From Ahaetulla prasina (lineage: Eukaryota > Chordata > Lepidosauria > Squamata > Colubridae), in the NCBI RefSeq assembly GCF_028640845.1, contig NC_080542.1, positions 61,517,064-61,581,063 of the forward strand: a stretch of DNA of 64,000 bases. The letters are read 5' to 3'. Below, piece by piece: positions 42,641 to 53,744 of this stretch (its first letter is position 1; every line of letters starts with the position of its first letter). Under the pieces are notes generated by a model. The model was given only the letters and a program-made list of their open reading frames with translations, was not told the origin of the DNA and searched no databases. Made by a program: the position numbers and the translations under genes.

Positions 42641-42759
42641 TTGAAAAATTCTTTCTTGGTGAGCACCTAGAAGCCAAGAGGAACATATGTGGCAAATTTC
42701 AAGTTTGTAGGCTTTATGGTTCTGATTTCGTGATTACAGCATGAATGATTTTTGCTTTT

Positions 42760-44010
42760 ATATTTATTTATTTATTTATTTATTTATTTATTAATCGTAT
42801 TTATATACCGCCCTATCTCCCGAAGGACTCAGGGCGGTTCACAGGCAAATAAAAACACATAAATACAAAGTAAAATAACAATTAAAAAACTTATTCTAAA
42901 AGGCCAAATGTTTAAAAATGTTAAAATGTTTAAAAACAATATAAAAAATAAAACCCATTTAAAACCCATAAATTTAAAATCTAATCCAGTCCTGCGCGAA
43001 TGAATAAGTGTGTTTTAAGCTCGCGACGGAAGGTTCGGAGGTCCGGAAGTTGACGAAGTCCTGGGGGTAGTTCATTCCAGAGAGTGAGAGCCCCCACAGA
43101 GAAGGCCCTTCCCCTGGGCGCCGCCAGACGACACTGCCTCGCTGACGGCACCCTGAGGAGTCCCTCTGTGAGAGCGCACGGTCGGTGAGAGGTATTCGTA
43201 GCAGTAGGCGGTCCCGTAAATAACCCGGCCCTATGCCATGGAGCGCTTTAAAGATGGTTACCAAGACCTTGAAGCGCACCCGAAGGCCACAGGTAGCCAG
43301 TGCAGTCTGCGCAGGATAGGTGTCATCACGGGAGCCACGAGGGCTCCCTCTATCACCCGCGCAGCCGCATTCTGACTAACTGCAGCCTCCGGATGCCCTT
43401 CAAGGGAGCCCCATGTAGAGAGCATTGCAGTAATCCAGGCGAGACGTCACGAGGGCGTGAGTGACCGTGCATAGGGCATCCCGGTCTAGAAAGGCGCAAC
43501 TGGCGCACCAGGCGAACCTGGTAGAACGCCTCCTGGAGACGGCCAAATGATCTTCCAGAGACAGCCGCTCATCCAGGAGGACGCCCAAGTTGCGCACCCT
43601 CTCCATCGGGCCAATGACTCGCCTCCAACAGTCAGCCGTGGACTCAGCTGACTGTACCGGGATGCCGGCATCCACAGCCACTCTGTCTTGGAGGGATTGA
43701 GCTTGAGCCTGTTTCTCCCCATCCAGACCCGTAAGGCTTCCAGACACCGGGAGAGCACTTCGATAGCTTCGTTGGGATGGGTACAGCTGGGTGTCATCCG
43801 CGACAGCTGGTACCTCACACCGAAGCCACTGATGATCTCACCCAGCGGCTTCATATAGATGTTGAACAGAAGGGGCGAGAGAATCGACCCCTGCGGCACC
43901 CCACAAGTGAGGCGCCTCGGAGCCGACCTCTGACGCTTTTCTATAGACGCTTTTCCCCCCTCCTGGAAAACTACAAATGCAAATTGTCTTGTTTTAGAAA
44001 CCTCTTTTAT
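42760..44010 (-). mobile_element. L2-type LINE with RT domain, 5'-truncated
   Basis: The minus strand encodes, from 43960 down to about 42980, RT and the C-terminus. The parts are CGVPQGSILSPLLFNIYMKP (near 43840-43900), LSRCLEALRVWMGRNRLKLN, then RDALCTVTHALVTSRLDYCN and LYMGLP, and FKALHGIGPGYLRDRL. The reading frame shifts exactly at the catalytic box: the in-frame sequence is RMTPS while ADDTQLY appears in another frame. Further shifts occur near 43490. The 3'UTR stem (CCGCCCTATCTCCCGAAGG...) is at 42808-42838 and the tail is (TTTA)n at 42762-42794. Confidence 0.88.
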
Positions 44011-44160
44011 CATTAATTGCTTGTAGATAATTTTCAAACATCTAAAATGTAAAGTATAAGAACTGTTTCTGCAAATTCACTCAGGTTTTTTTTAAAAAAG
44101 AAAAATCAATGACATAAAATCTACCATGTCACCAAATGTCCCTTTTTAAAGGACAGAAGG

Positions 44161-44210
44161 TGTGTGTGCGTGTCTGTCTCTCTGTGTGTGTGTGTGTGTG
44201 TGCGTGCGCA
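44161..44210. repeat. (TG)n microsatellite
   Basis: TG/TGCG dinucleotide run with a TCTCTC interruption. Confidence 0.92.
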
Positions 44211-44249
44211 TGCCTCATTGTCTTGATAACATACACTAAGGGTGTCAAA

Positions 44250-44460
44250 TGCACAGCCCACAGGACAGATGCAGCCCGTGATGTGGTTAGATCCAGCCCA
44301 CGGGGCCGTTCTGGCTTACCCAGTAAAAAGAGGAAAGATCAAGCCAGCAGGCTTCGGCTTAGTCTACCCAATGTGAAGAGGAAACATGCCAGCAGTTTGG
44401 GGAGCGGCATCAAATACGCCCCCCCCCAAGTCAACCACAGTCCTGATGCAGCCCTGAATT
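44250..44460. mobile_element. hAT-like repeat, partial
   Basis: It begins AAGGGTGTCAAATGCACAG, like hAT termini of CAGGGGTGTCAAA type, and contains 'gatgcagcccgtgatg'. A convincing right terminus is not seen. It gives the minor open frame 44136-44465. Confidence 0.45.
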
Positions 44461-45454
44461 TGTAGAAATATAAAACACATTGCTAGTACAATGTAAAATC
44501 CATTGATTGAATTTTAGCTTTAAATTTAATTTTAATATTTAGCAATTGACTATTTTCTTTTGTTTGTATTGTACTAAGTATTTTAGTAAAGATTTCCCAA
44601 ATTTTAATAGCATTTTTAAAAAAATCTGACTTTTAATGTAGAATCATATTAATACTTTGCAATTTAATCATTTTCTTTATTTTTCTCTTTTTGCACATTA
44701 TTAGTTTTATTTTTCTCATTTCTTATAGCTATTCATCTTTCTGATAATCTTTAAAAAAAATTTAAAATATGGATGATAGGATCATAGATGCTGTCTTTAG
44801 TACCATTCTGATTTAAATAGATTGTATTTCACTGAATGGAAATAATAGCACTCTTTTCTGTTTTCATTCTACAAAATAGGTTGAAATTACTAGATTCTAC
44901 TTTTCAATTTTTTAAAAAATTGTATTTTCACATTTACCTTGCAATCATAATTATGCATTTGGTCTTATTGTTCAATCATGTCAGGAATGCTTAAATTAAT
45001 GTTTTCCAGATGTTCAAATGTTACAAATGATGGTGGGGAGGAAATAAAATTTTAGCTCAGTTACGATATAGTGAGTTTCATTATTTCATTTGTGAAGAAG
45101 AGAGAAGGTTGGGTTATGTACAATTCTTTGATTACTGCATGTGACTATGGAACATTTTTCTGTAAGAAGTGCAATACTGAAAATATTGCTGCATTTCATA
45201 ACACTATAGGAACAAATTGTTGCTATTGATTTTGCAAAATAGGAAAAAGTATATTCATAGTAAATGAATTTAAAGATTGGAAGGACAGTATTAAAGTGAA
45301 CATTTCAGAATAAATATGTATCCTTAAAAGAGAATTTGGAAACTAAATTCTGGTAATAATTCAGCAGATAACTGCTACAGCTATACACTAGTATCTGTGC
45401 AAACTGTCACCTTTGTGCCTCGTAATTTTTCATTGGTTCTACTCTGATAGTCAA
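44461..45454. other. AT-rich stretch, nothing recognised
   Basis: Non-coding, no repeat recognised. Confidence 0.45.
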
Positions 45455-45625
45455 TATCAATCCGAATAGAGCTGGAGGGATCCTGGAGGTCTTCTAGTCC
45501 AACACCCTGCCCAAGCAGGAGACTACCATTTCAGAGAGTGGCTGTCCAGTCTTTTCTTAAAAACCTCCAGTGATAAAGCACCTACAACTTCTGAAGGCAA
45601 GCTGTTCCACTGATTAAACAGCAGT
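45455..45625 (-). mobile_element. CR1 LINE 3' end
   Basis: Plus-strand text 'ggaggtcttctagtccaaca', 'caagcaggagactaccattt', 'acaacttctgaaggcaagct' is a reversed CR1 3' end. Confidence 0.85.
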
Positions 45626-46345
45626 TGTCCTGCTAATTCTTTAATTTTCTTTGCTAGCTGTTCGTAATCTCTTGTATTGTTTTCAGATTCATTGTTGTGT
45701 TATTGTATAGGAGGAGAAAGGGATAGTAATCTGTGGGGTTGATTATTGTAGTAAGGCACTCAGTAACTTCTTTGATTTTTGCTCCAGGGACACAATATGC
45801 CTCCTAGATTGACTGCCTGGTTTGCAGACTATAGTTTCTGTTCCCCTAAGAATTTAATCTCCTATCACCAATATTCATCTTTTTTCCTAGAGAAGTCTGG
45901 AATATTTTTCTTTCTGTTACAGGAATGCTGGGTTGTGCCTCTTTTTTAGAAACTATTGATGAATATTGTGCTTGTCTGCATATTTTCTTCCGTGGGAAGG
46001 CTATGAAAGCAATTGCTCAGTTCCAGAAAGACTTCATTGGAGTGGACTAGGATAGATAGATAGACACTTTGCTCTTGATTGTTGTTGTTTTCTAAAAGTG
46101 ACATGTTTCCATTGGTCTTGCTCTTTAGGTACATATGTAGCGTCACTTTTAACAGAAGCTGTTTGTTCCCTGTTGTGTTCAATTTGGGTATGTCAGTTTT
46201 CTTCTTCATGTTCATATGGGGTCATTTTTTAAATAATTTTTAAAGAATTTGCTTGCTCCCTATTGTGTTTTATTTTGGTGTAGTCTTCTTGTTTAAGTTG
46301 GGATTTCTTGCTTTGTTCATTGAGTTTCAGAGTGGCTAGGGTTAC
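45626..46345. other. Non-coding stretch, nothing recognised
   Basis: Holds a (GATA)3 run at 46050-46062. An internal phrase 'gcttgctccctattgtgtt' / 'ctgtttgttccctgttgtg' recurs near 46155 and 46250. Confidence 0.4.
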
Positions 46346-46353
46346 CTCTAGAC

Positions 46354-47125
46354 CAGGGGTCACCAATCTTTCAGACCTCAGGGACCACTAAATTCATAAT
46401 TTTAAATCCCGTGGACCACTAACATGATCTGCCTAATGACCAGCTGGGTGGGGGTGGCAAGGTGGTCATGTGACTGGGTGGGCATGGCCTACTCAATGTC
46501 ACTCGCATCAAGGGCTTCTACTCGCCCCTCCCATCCCAGCCACACCTTGCCTCCCCGCCTGGGCTCTTTAGCGCCCCAACAGGAAGCAGTTGCTGGAGCT
46601 AAGCAGCCACCATGAGAAAGAGTTGGCAAAACAGCTCAGTTCAAATTGGATCTGACAGAGAAGAAGGGTCAGCAGAAGCACCTCACTGAGGACTACGAGC
46701 ATAGGCTTTCCAAGCAGAGGGAAGACCTGCAGGAGTGCAAGGCCAGATACTGGTGCCTGGAGGCTCAGCAGACTGAGATGGTCAGCCAATTTCAGACCAT
46801 GATACTGTCCCACTGGAACAAGGCCTTCCAGCTCTTCACCAGCAGCGGCGCTTCCCTCCAGCCTTCATCCAAAGACTTGCATCAGGAGGCTGAAGCAGAC
46901 CCCGAATTGGAATTTCTGGCCCCGTTCAACCACACAAAAAGACCCCAAAGGGGGAGACTCTCTGCAGCAACACAAACGTTCATTGCACGTATCTGTCCCA
47001 GGGGCCGTAGTTTGAGGACTGCTGATTTAGTGCAATATGAAAAAATGCAAATAATTTTTCTGGGGACCACCAAAATTTTCTCACGGACCACCAGTGGTCC
47101 ACGGACCACCAGTTGGTGACCACTG
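46354..47125 (+). mobile_element. hAT non-autonomous element carrying a centrobin gene fragment
   Basis: The left end reads CAGGGGTCACCAATCTTTC and the right end CAGTTGGTGACCACTG. The octamer CTCTAGAC flanks it perfectly (46346-46353 and 47126-47133), so the whole 772 bp moved as one unit. The inner left part (46475-46530) shares 'ggtggtcatgtgactgggtg' with the CAGTGGTGGGTT hAT family. The middle (about 46583-46930) is a host coding fragment, annotated separately. No transposase is encoded. This is the arrangement of a transduplicating ('Pack-type') DNA transposon. Confidence 0.92.
46583..46930 (+). pseudogene. CNTROB: Captured fragment of centrobin (CNTROB-like)
   Basis: The plus strand encodes KQLLELSSHHEKELAKQL, then after a one-base shift near 46640 QFKLDLTEKK, YEHRLSKQREDLQECKAR, YWCLEAQQTEMVSQFQTM and SHWNKAFQLF. 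Order and spacing match the coiled-coil segment of centrobin, a daughter-centriole and microtubule-associated protein, as I recall its human sequence (Q..F.ME...., EDYE.RLA, Q..LE.QR.E.V..LQ.M....W.EA.QLL). Upstream, a pyrimidine-rich stretch ends CCCCAACAG|G, which looks like the original intron's 3' splice site, so the piece was probably taken from genomic DNA. It covers only about 110 residues of a protein of about 900, so it cannot work as centrobin. It lies inside a hAT element. Confidence 0.8.
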
Positions 47126-47133
47126 CTCTAGAC

Positions 47134-49745
47134 CTTTTACTTTTTCTTCTAGTAATTCAAGTAGTTTACATTTGATACATACATAGTTTGGGTCTTCTGT
47201 GGGTATAAGCTGAAACATATGACACACTGTGCAAATCACCATAATGTCAGTCTCTATTTCCACTACTGTTTGTTTGTTTGTTAAAAAGTTAAATTTTTTA
47301 AATAATTAAATATATTTCCTATTGCAAAGTGTCAGTTTACAATAGTTTAGAAAAGAAAACCATAATTAAAATTATAATTAAAATTATAAAAGCATATTGT
47401 GAATTGTTAATATATCTGTTGGAAACATAATCTAATCCAGCAGTAAATACTAAATAATAATCTTTTTTGACAAATAATTATTACCTGAGTAATGCCTTCT
47501 GGAAAAGCTCCATTTTCCCCATCTTCTGGAATTTATTTTTATTCATTAATTTATTTTTTATACTGCCTAATAAATCGTCTAATTTCTGATATGAGCCCTG
47601 AACATGGGGCCTTTTTCCCCATTGGTTTTATAGGTCAAAGTTAGTATTTGAATTGCAGGCAAAATCTGTTTGATGGCCAAGCAGAGCATGATCTATCGTT
47701 GTGAACTCTTTGCCATAACAATTGCAGCCAAACAAAAAACATTCTGGTTTATTGATATGCTACCACATTGGCTAGATTTATAGTGACTTTCAAATTGTAA
47801 ATGTTATCACTGATATCAGTTATCACTGATATGGATTTTCTTAAAAGCACAGAAATGTCACAACTATTTTTCAAATTCTGGAATTACATTTCAGCATTTA
47901 GAAAGAAAGAAAGAAAAATCTTTTAATTTGCTGTTGCCTTTAATGTGGTGAAGTGACATCATGTTGATATCATTGAATTTAGGCCTGAAATCTCAATTGA
48001 AATTAGGTAGACCCTGAGACAGAATTGGATTTTTTTTCAGACTGAGGACTATGTTTATTTATTTATAAATGGAAAAAAATGGAAAAAAAATGGATGATAT
48101 CAGGACAAAAATCAGTATGAAATTAATTTAATATGTATTTGAATAAAGTTCATATTTCACCTACAGTTCACATGCTTACTTTATTTTTGATGTTTTCCCC
48201 TTTTTTCTAATAAAGCTGCTTTATTTTTTAAAAATGTATTAGCTAAGTTCCTATGCATTACAGAGTTCTTCTGAAGATTTTGCCTGTGTGAGTACACATT
48301 TGTTTCATCTCTTGGTCTCTCTTTTCATATATTTTATTACCGGTAGTTTACATGGAAACAATAAGGTGATTGTGGCATGGTTACTTGTGCTATGTATTAT
48401 AACTTTATTCTTTTACTGCTCTTCTTCCTGAAGGAATCTGTTATGTTCTTCTATTAGTGTTCTATAAATTTTTTTTTAGGAAATTCAAATGATGACTTTT
48501 TACTGTCATGATGAAAATTGAATCACAAAGATTCATACAAACTTTCAAAGGGCATGAGATTTAAAAAAACCAAAAGCAGTCATTAATGTTTAGTCTTTAA
48601 TATTGAGCTTTTGGGGAAAAGCAAAAGAGGCATTTATTAACAAACCATAAGGCAGATTTAACAGCCAGAATGAGATTTGCATGAGTCAGTTGAATCTTAG
48701 AAATACATAGTAAACAAATGGTTTTCTAATAGTTAAATAATATCCATAAGAGACGTAACAGTGGAGTAGGGAAATAATCAATCTAATTGATTGGAAATGA
48801 AATATGGCAGGTACTTTAGTTGCTGAATTTATACAAATGAACATATGCATTTATTTATTTATTAATCAAATTTATACACTGTCAATCTTGTTTTTAACTT
48901 AGATGAAAATCCTGTTTTCTGCATATCAACTGTCAAGTATGTAATATAACAATAACAATTGTTACAGAGAAAGTAGACTTGTCAAACAGAAAAGTTTTGG
49001 TCACTTTGAAACAAGAGACATAATTCCAAAGCAGGAATTTAATTCCAGGTTTTGATTCATTTTTCTATACTACAAATTTGATTTTGTAAATATCTGCAAA
49101 ACTGGAAGAATTGTATAGATTTCCAGCTTTTACCAATTATCTTATAGTGAGCATGAATATATTCCGTTTATAATCCTATTTGAGTCTTTTGACAGAGTAT
49201 AGTTTTTATTTGTAGCAGAGTAATGCCATCTTGTGGCCTTGGATTTTCTTTTAAAGTTGCAGAGTTGAAGAAATCTTCCATGATTTCCTGCATCATTGAT
49301 AAATAGCATATTATAAAATCTTCAGTTTGAAGGCAGTGAAAACATTTCTCATTCAGAAAAAGCTTTAGAGACTTTGAAGCTGAGCAGTGCCACTTCCTGC
49401 ATATAAAGAAATAAATATAAATATAGTATGTTCTTTGAGAAATGCATGAACTTTTCTTTTTGGTATTATTATGGGGAAGATGTTCTAAAATACTGTTTGA
49501 GAAATGTGCTTGTTCATATGAAACTGGATACACTGAAACAATCTAACATGTTATTCTATTGCACCATCTATGAGATATTCATAATGTATATTCTGCCCCT
49601 TTTACATCAGTACTTAATCTAGCAATACTTACAAAACCATTTTTTCGGATTGTAAATTGTTTATTACTGAGATCTTAGCAAAATACAGTGTAGCAAGCAT
49701 GAAAATTGGACATTAATTAGTGTAAGATCTCCCAAAGTTCTGTCC
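47134..49745. other. AT-rich stretch, short LINE tails only
   Basis: Two short fragments, near 47535-47580 and 48850-48890 ('tttatttatttattaatcaa', 'atttatacactg'), look like reversed L2 tails. Nothing else is recognised in 2.6 kb. Confidence 0.45.
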
Positions 49746-49749
49746 ATCA

Positions 49750-50260
49750 TCTCTTACCCGTTTTAATACTTCAAAGGCTTGCCTCCCATACTCCTCTCTT
49801 GCATCTTTATCAACATCTGTATCTTCACCATTCAGTCTGATTATTTCTCCCATCTCTATCCTCCTAAGCTGCCAGGTCTCCAGAATACCCAAGCCCCTAT
49901 CTCCCTTTCAAAATTATCTTCCCAATTATCTGATTCTGTTTTTAAATCTCTTAAAGTGCTTTCCCCTTGATTTATTTCTTCAGTCATTATTATCTTAATC
50001 ATCATCTTCTCATCTTGCTTTGTTTGTTGGTTTGTCCATTCTGTCTTTTCTTCTGTGCTTGCTGCTAACTCCTCTCTTTCCTGGGCTCTTTGATTTTCAT
50101 TCATTGTCAGTTGTAGCATATTTTCTATTTTCCCATATATGCCTTGCCTTAAGTACTTTATCTCTCTGTGATTCTTTTCCACAGTACTCCTAATGCTTTG
50201 AAACATCAATGCCATTTCTCTTGAAATCTCACTCCTTTCCCCCTGATGGATACTAGCGTC
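49750..50260 (-). mobile_element. Possible L1 ORF1 fragment
   Basis: A 119-codon minus-strand frame (49856-50215) has a coiled-coil pattern (FQSIRSTVEKNHREIKYLRQ, then NENQRAQEREELAA) followed by an acidic/basic region. This fits the N-terminal part of L1 ORF1 proteins, but no diagnostic motif is present. Stops on both sides suggest decay. Confidence 0.35.
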
Positions 50261-50324
50261 ATAGGAAAATGGATTATACTTAACAGTCTTTAGTTTTTAT
50301 TAATTCTATGTTCTAGTGCATTGA

Positions 50325-51060
50325 AACCTTATTTATTTATTTATTTATTTATTTATTTTGTCACACAGAATATATAAGCATAAGCATGAAATAATTGTAC
50401 AATATATAAGCATATATATGAGTATGAGTATATAATGACTATATGAATTGGATATAATGAAAGGAAACAATAGGACAGGAACGGCAGGCACGTTTGCGCT
50501 CTTATGCATGCCCCTTACAGACCTCTTAGGAATGGGGTGAGGTCAATGGTAGATAGTTTTTGGTTGAAGCTTTGGGGATTTTGGGAAGAGACCACAGAGT
50601 CAGGTAGTGTATTCCAAGCATTAACAACTCTGTTACTGAAGTCATATTTTCTGCAATCAAGATTGGAGCTGTTAACATTAAGCTTAAATCTATTGTGTGC
50701 TCATGTATTGTTGCAATTGAAGCTGAAGTAGTCTTCGACAGGAAGGACATTGTAATAGATGATTCTATGAGTTAAACTCAGGTCATGTCGAAGGCGGCGT
50801 AGTTTTAAATTTTCTAAACCCAGGATTTCAAGTCTGGTGGCATAAGGTATTTTGTTGTATTCAGAGGAGTGGATAACTCTTCTTGTAAAATATTTCTGGA
50901 CACGTTCAATTGTATTGATGTCAGAAATGTGGTATGGGTTCCAGACAGTCGAGCTGTATTCAAGAATTGGTCTAGCAAATGTTTTATATGCTCTGGTTAG
51001 TAGTGTAGTGTTTTTGGAGAAGAAGCTGTGCATTTCTGTTATTCAATTTCTATTATCCAG
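50325..51060 (-). mobile_element. Rex1/CR1-like LINE, 3' half
   Basis: The minus strand encodes LTRAYKTFARPILEYSSTVW, then NPYHISDINTIERVQKYFTR and LEILGLENLKLRRLRHDL (frame 50701-51033). After one break comes CRKYDFSNRVVNAWNTLPDS. This is the C-terminal part of a jockey-superfamily LINE. The tail is (TTTA)n at 50331-50359, and the 3'UTR matches 12100-12240. The coding part is well preserved but 5' truncated. Confidence 0.85.
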
Positions 51061-51415
51061 GCCAGCTGTAATCATATTCAGCAAAAGCAATTATTATTTT
51101 AAATAATCTTAGAAACAACAAAGCTGTGTAATGTTAAAATACTCACATATCCTTACAATACATACAGAGAAGGTAATTGGAAAGGTCTAGTATTTAGTTT
51201 TGTTTTAAAAGCCAGTTCACAAGTGAGCGTTGCAATCATTTAAATCTGGATGGTTTTTGAATAACACACTAGGAATTGTTTTTATAGAAGATAATTGGAT
51301 CTAAGGATGTTGTGACTGAATGTGTTAAAATTGCCCCTTCCTTTCTTCAGCTAGGAAGTTTCTGGATTTGAAGTGAATAACCTGAATGAGTTCTGAGTGC
51401 TTCTCTTTTACCCAG
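51061..51415. other. AT-rich stretch, nothing recognised
   Basis: Non-coding, no repeat recognised. Confidence 0.4.
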
Positions 51416-51675
51416 GACAGCAGCACTTACTGCCTCCTGTGCACACGGTGGGACAGCAGGGGGGCCCAGGCCACCACAGGAACCCCCCAATGTGAGTGAC
51501 ATTGACCCACCAGGCGCACCCTGGCCACAGCCACCCAATCAGCCAGGCCCACCTGGCCACGGCCATCCAATCATCTGTGATAACCCCCCACTCTCAGCAC
51601 AACCATGGCCCCCCCCATCCCCCCATCCCTGATGCGGTTCTCAATGAAATTGAGTTTGACACCTTTGGCTTAGAT
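51416..51675. mobile_element. hAT-like repeat, partial
   Basis: The right end 'caatgaaattgagtttgaca' and CACCTTTGG is a variant of the CAGGGGTGTCAAACTC-type hAT terminus. The body is C-rich with 'cccaatcagccaggcccacc'-like near-repeats. The left terminus is not clear. Confidence 0.45.
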
Positions 51676-52239
51676 TCTTGTGATGGCCTTAGAAACAACA
51701 ATGCAGCTTGCTTTGTGCCCTGCACAGCTTGGGGGCCTTCTTTCTCCATTCAGATTGAAAGAGGAAACCATGAATTGACCCAGATATCTCCCATACTGTC
51801 AAACCTCATGAGTAAATTACAGAAATGGGAAGTTTTCTTGATTGATTGTGAGCTGAGCAATTGGGGTGGGTGTTCATTTTCACAGCTGCAATATAGCAGG
51901 TTTTATGGCACTGGAGATTTTCTTCATTTCTATTTTTTATTTATTTATTCCTCTTTGTAGCTAAACGGAATTATCTAACAGTTAACTTGTAAAAACTTAG
52001 AAACAAAAGAGAATAAATGCATTTAAGCATGAAGTTTTTATTTTTATTTCTTAGAGATTGTAAACTAACAGGTTCTATAATTGCAACTTGAAGCAACTTG
52101 AATCAATTTGAAATTGATTCTGCCTGTTTTTTACAATCTGTGCTCCCACTGATTTATTGTAAACAATTGAATTAAAGGCTGTTTTAGATGTTTTATCAAC
52201 AGAGTGTGCTTTAGACTATAGTTGTATGTAAGAATCTGG
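51676..52239. other. Non-coding stretch, nothing recognised
   Basis: No gene or repeat recognised. Confidence 0.4.
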
Positions 52240-52496
52240 TAAAATAGCAGATATTGCTGTCCCTTATGAAGGTGACACTTGATTCGGGTCAAACACTAAC
52301 AAATATTTACAAGTTAAATTTAAGACTTTGGGAAAAAATCTGATAAGACTGAATACTTTCTAAAAAAAAACCTAAAGGCTTAAGGAGGAATTGGACTAAA
52401 CTCTTATGGAGATTGCTGACAAAGATTCACAAGATTACAAATGACAAAAGATACTGAGAAAGAAGATTTTACATTGGGAGCTACATACATCTAACT
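52240..52496 (+). mobile_element. Possible L1 fragment, upstream of hAT
   Basis: Short coding-like runs and the A-rich composition resemble the end of L1 ORF1. With the segment after the hAT it may form one L1 remnant. The evidence is weak. Confidence 0.35.
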
Positions 52497-53538
52497 CAGT
52501 GGTGGGTTGCCCTCGGTTCGCTGCAGTTCTGTAGAGCCGGTAGTAAAACTCTGCTGGCGTTTGGAGGCCGGTGGTAATGGCTGGCTGGCCACGCCCCCAA
52601 ACCGGTTCTCCAATCATCAGAGATGTTCTTTTTTTAACTTTTAAAAGCCTCTTTTCTTCAGCCAAAAAGGGGCTTTTAAAAGGAAAAAAAAACCCTCTGA
52701 TGATCGTGTGGCTGAGCAGGGATCCTCAGAGGATCCTTTTAGAATCTTGTTTCCTCTGGCCACCCAACATCCCCTCCTCACTTATTTAATTAAGCAAACT
52801 CCTTTCAGACTCGCTTTCCTTCGGTGTCTCCAATCAGTTACATTGTCTGGAAGGCAGAATCAGTTGCAGCTAATGTAATTGATTGGTGTTCCCCAGGAAC
52901 TATGGGAGTCGAAGTCCATAAATCTGCCTGGAATCCATTGCTCAGCCAAATGCTTTGCTGGATGAGGAACTCTGAGAGATGAAGTCCACAAATTTTAAAG
53001 TTATAAGGTTGGAGACCCCGATCTAAAAAATTTAAATAAAATAACAAAATATTTATGCAGCTTTCTGAGAGTTGGTGTGTTTCTGTAGTGTTTCACTCTA
53101 ACTACACAAACACACAGAATCTCACAAAGCTGTATGTGGCATTTTGTGTGTCTGAGTCTGTTGTGTTGTGTTGTGTGTGTGTGTAAAGTGTGAAACTTGG
53201 TTTTTGAGCTTTTTGTGGCTTTGTGAGGTTCCTGCTTGTTGCAGGGGCCCTTTTGGGTGAAGTGCAGCTGCTTTTACATTATGTGTGAGTCAGTTGTATT
53301 GTGTTGTGTGTGTAAAGTGTGAAACCTGGTTTTTGGTACCTCTTGTTTTGTATACTTTGTTTATTATTTTTATTTATTGTTATTGGCCATGCCCACCCAG
53401 TCACATGATGACCAAGCTACTCTCACCCAGTCACATGGCCACCAAACCACGTCCAGAGTCACATGACCGCCAAGCCATGACCACAAAATAAGCCACAACC
53501 ACAGAACCGGTAGTAAAAAAATTTAGAACCCACCCCTG
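52497..53538. mobile_element. hAT non-autonomous element, 1042 bp
   Basis: The left end is CAGTGGTGGGTTGCC and the right end TTAGAACCCACCCCTG. The octamer ATCTAACT flanks it exactly (52489-52496 and 53539-53546). It contains one palindromic CTTTTAAAAGCC module (52635-52685), a reversed copy of the segment at 26735-26870, and GT-rich runs. The right 150 bp repeat 'ccagtcacatg' words several times. It is the largest member of the family here and has no transposase. Confidence 0.93.
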
Positions 53539-53546
53539 ATCTAACT

Positions 53547-53720
53547 ACTTCGATAAACTTTTCTTTAGAGTGTGAATTTTAAAGTTTAACATGGAATATA
53601 AATGGAGTAAATGCTCCTCAAAAAATACTTTTCACTATTTGAGAAAATTGAAACAAATTTACAAGAAACACTTATTTTAAAAAATGAAGTGAAGCATTTG
53701 ATCTGTAACACTCTGGGGGA
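53547..53720 (+). mobile_element. Possible L1 ORF2 start fragment
   Basis: The translation MEYKWSKC, then YLRKLKQI, resembles the N-terminal 'NVNGLN.P.KR..I...LK' stretch of L1 ORF2 endonuclease. It fits with 52240-52496 as the same L1 interrupted by the hAT. Confidence 0.4.
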
Positions 53721-53744
53721 AGACTTTACATCAGCATGGAATGG

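Noticed and set aside
46646..47119. 157-codon frame as an intact host gene
   Set aside because: It begins mid-protein after a frameshift and runs into the hAT's right end, whose translation is unrelated. It is a captured fragment.
49856..50215. Host coiled-coil gene on the minus strand
   Set aside because: Single short frame with stops on both sides and composition like L1 ORF1. No splice sites were found at its ends.
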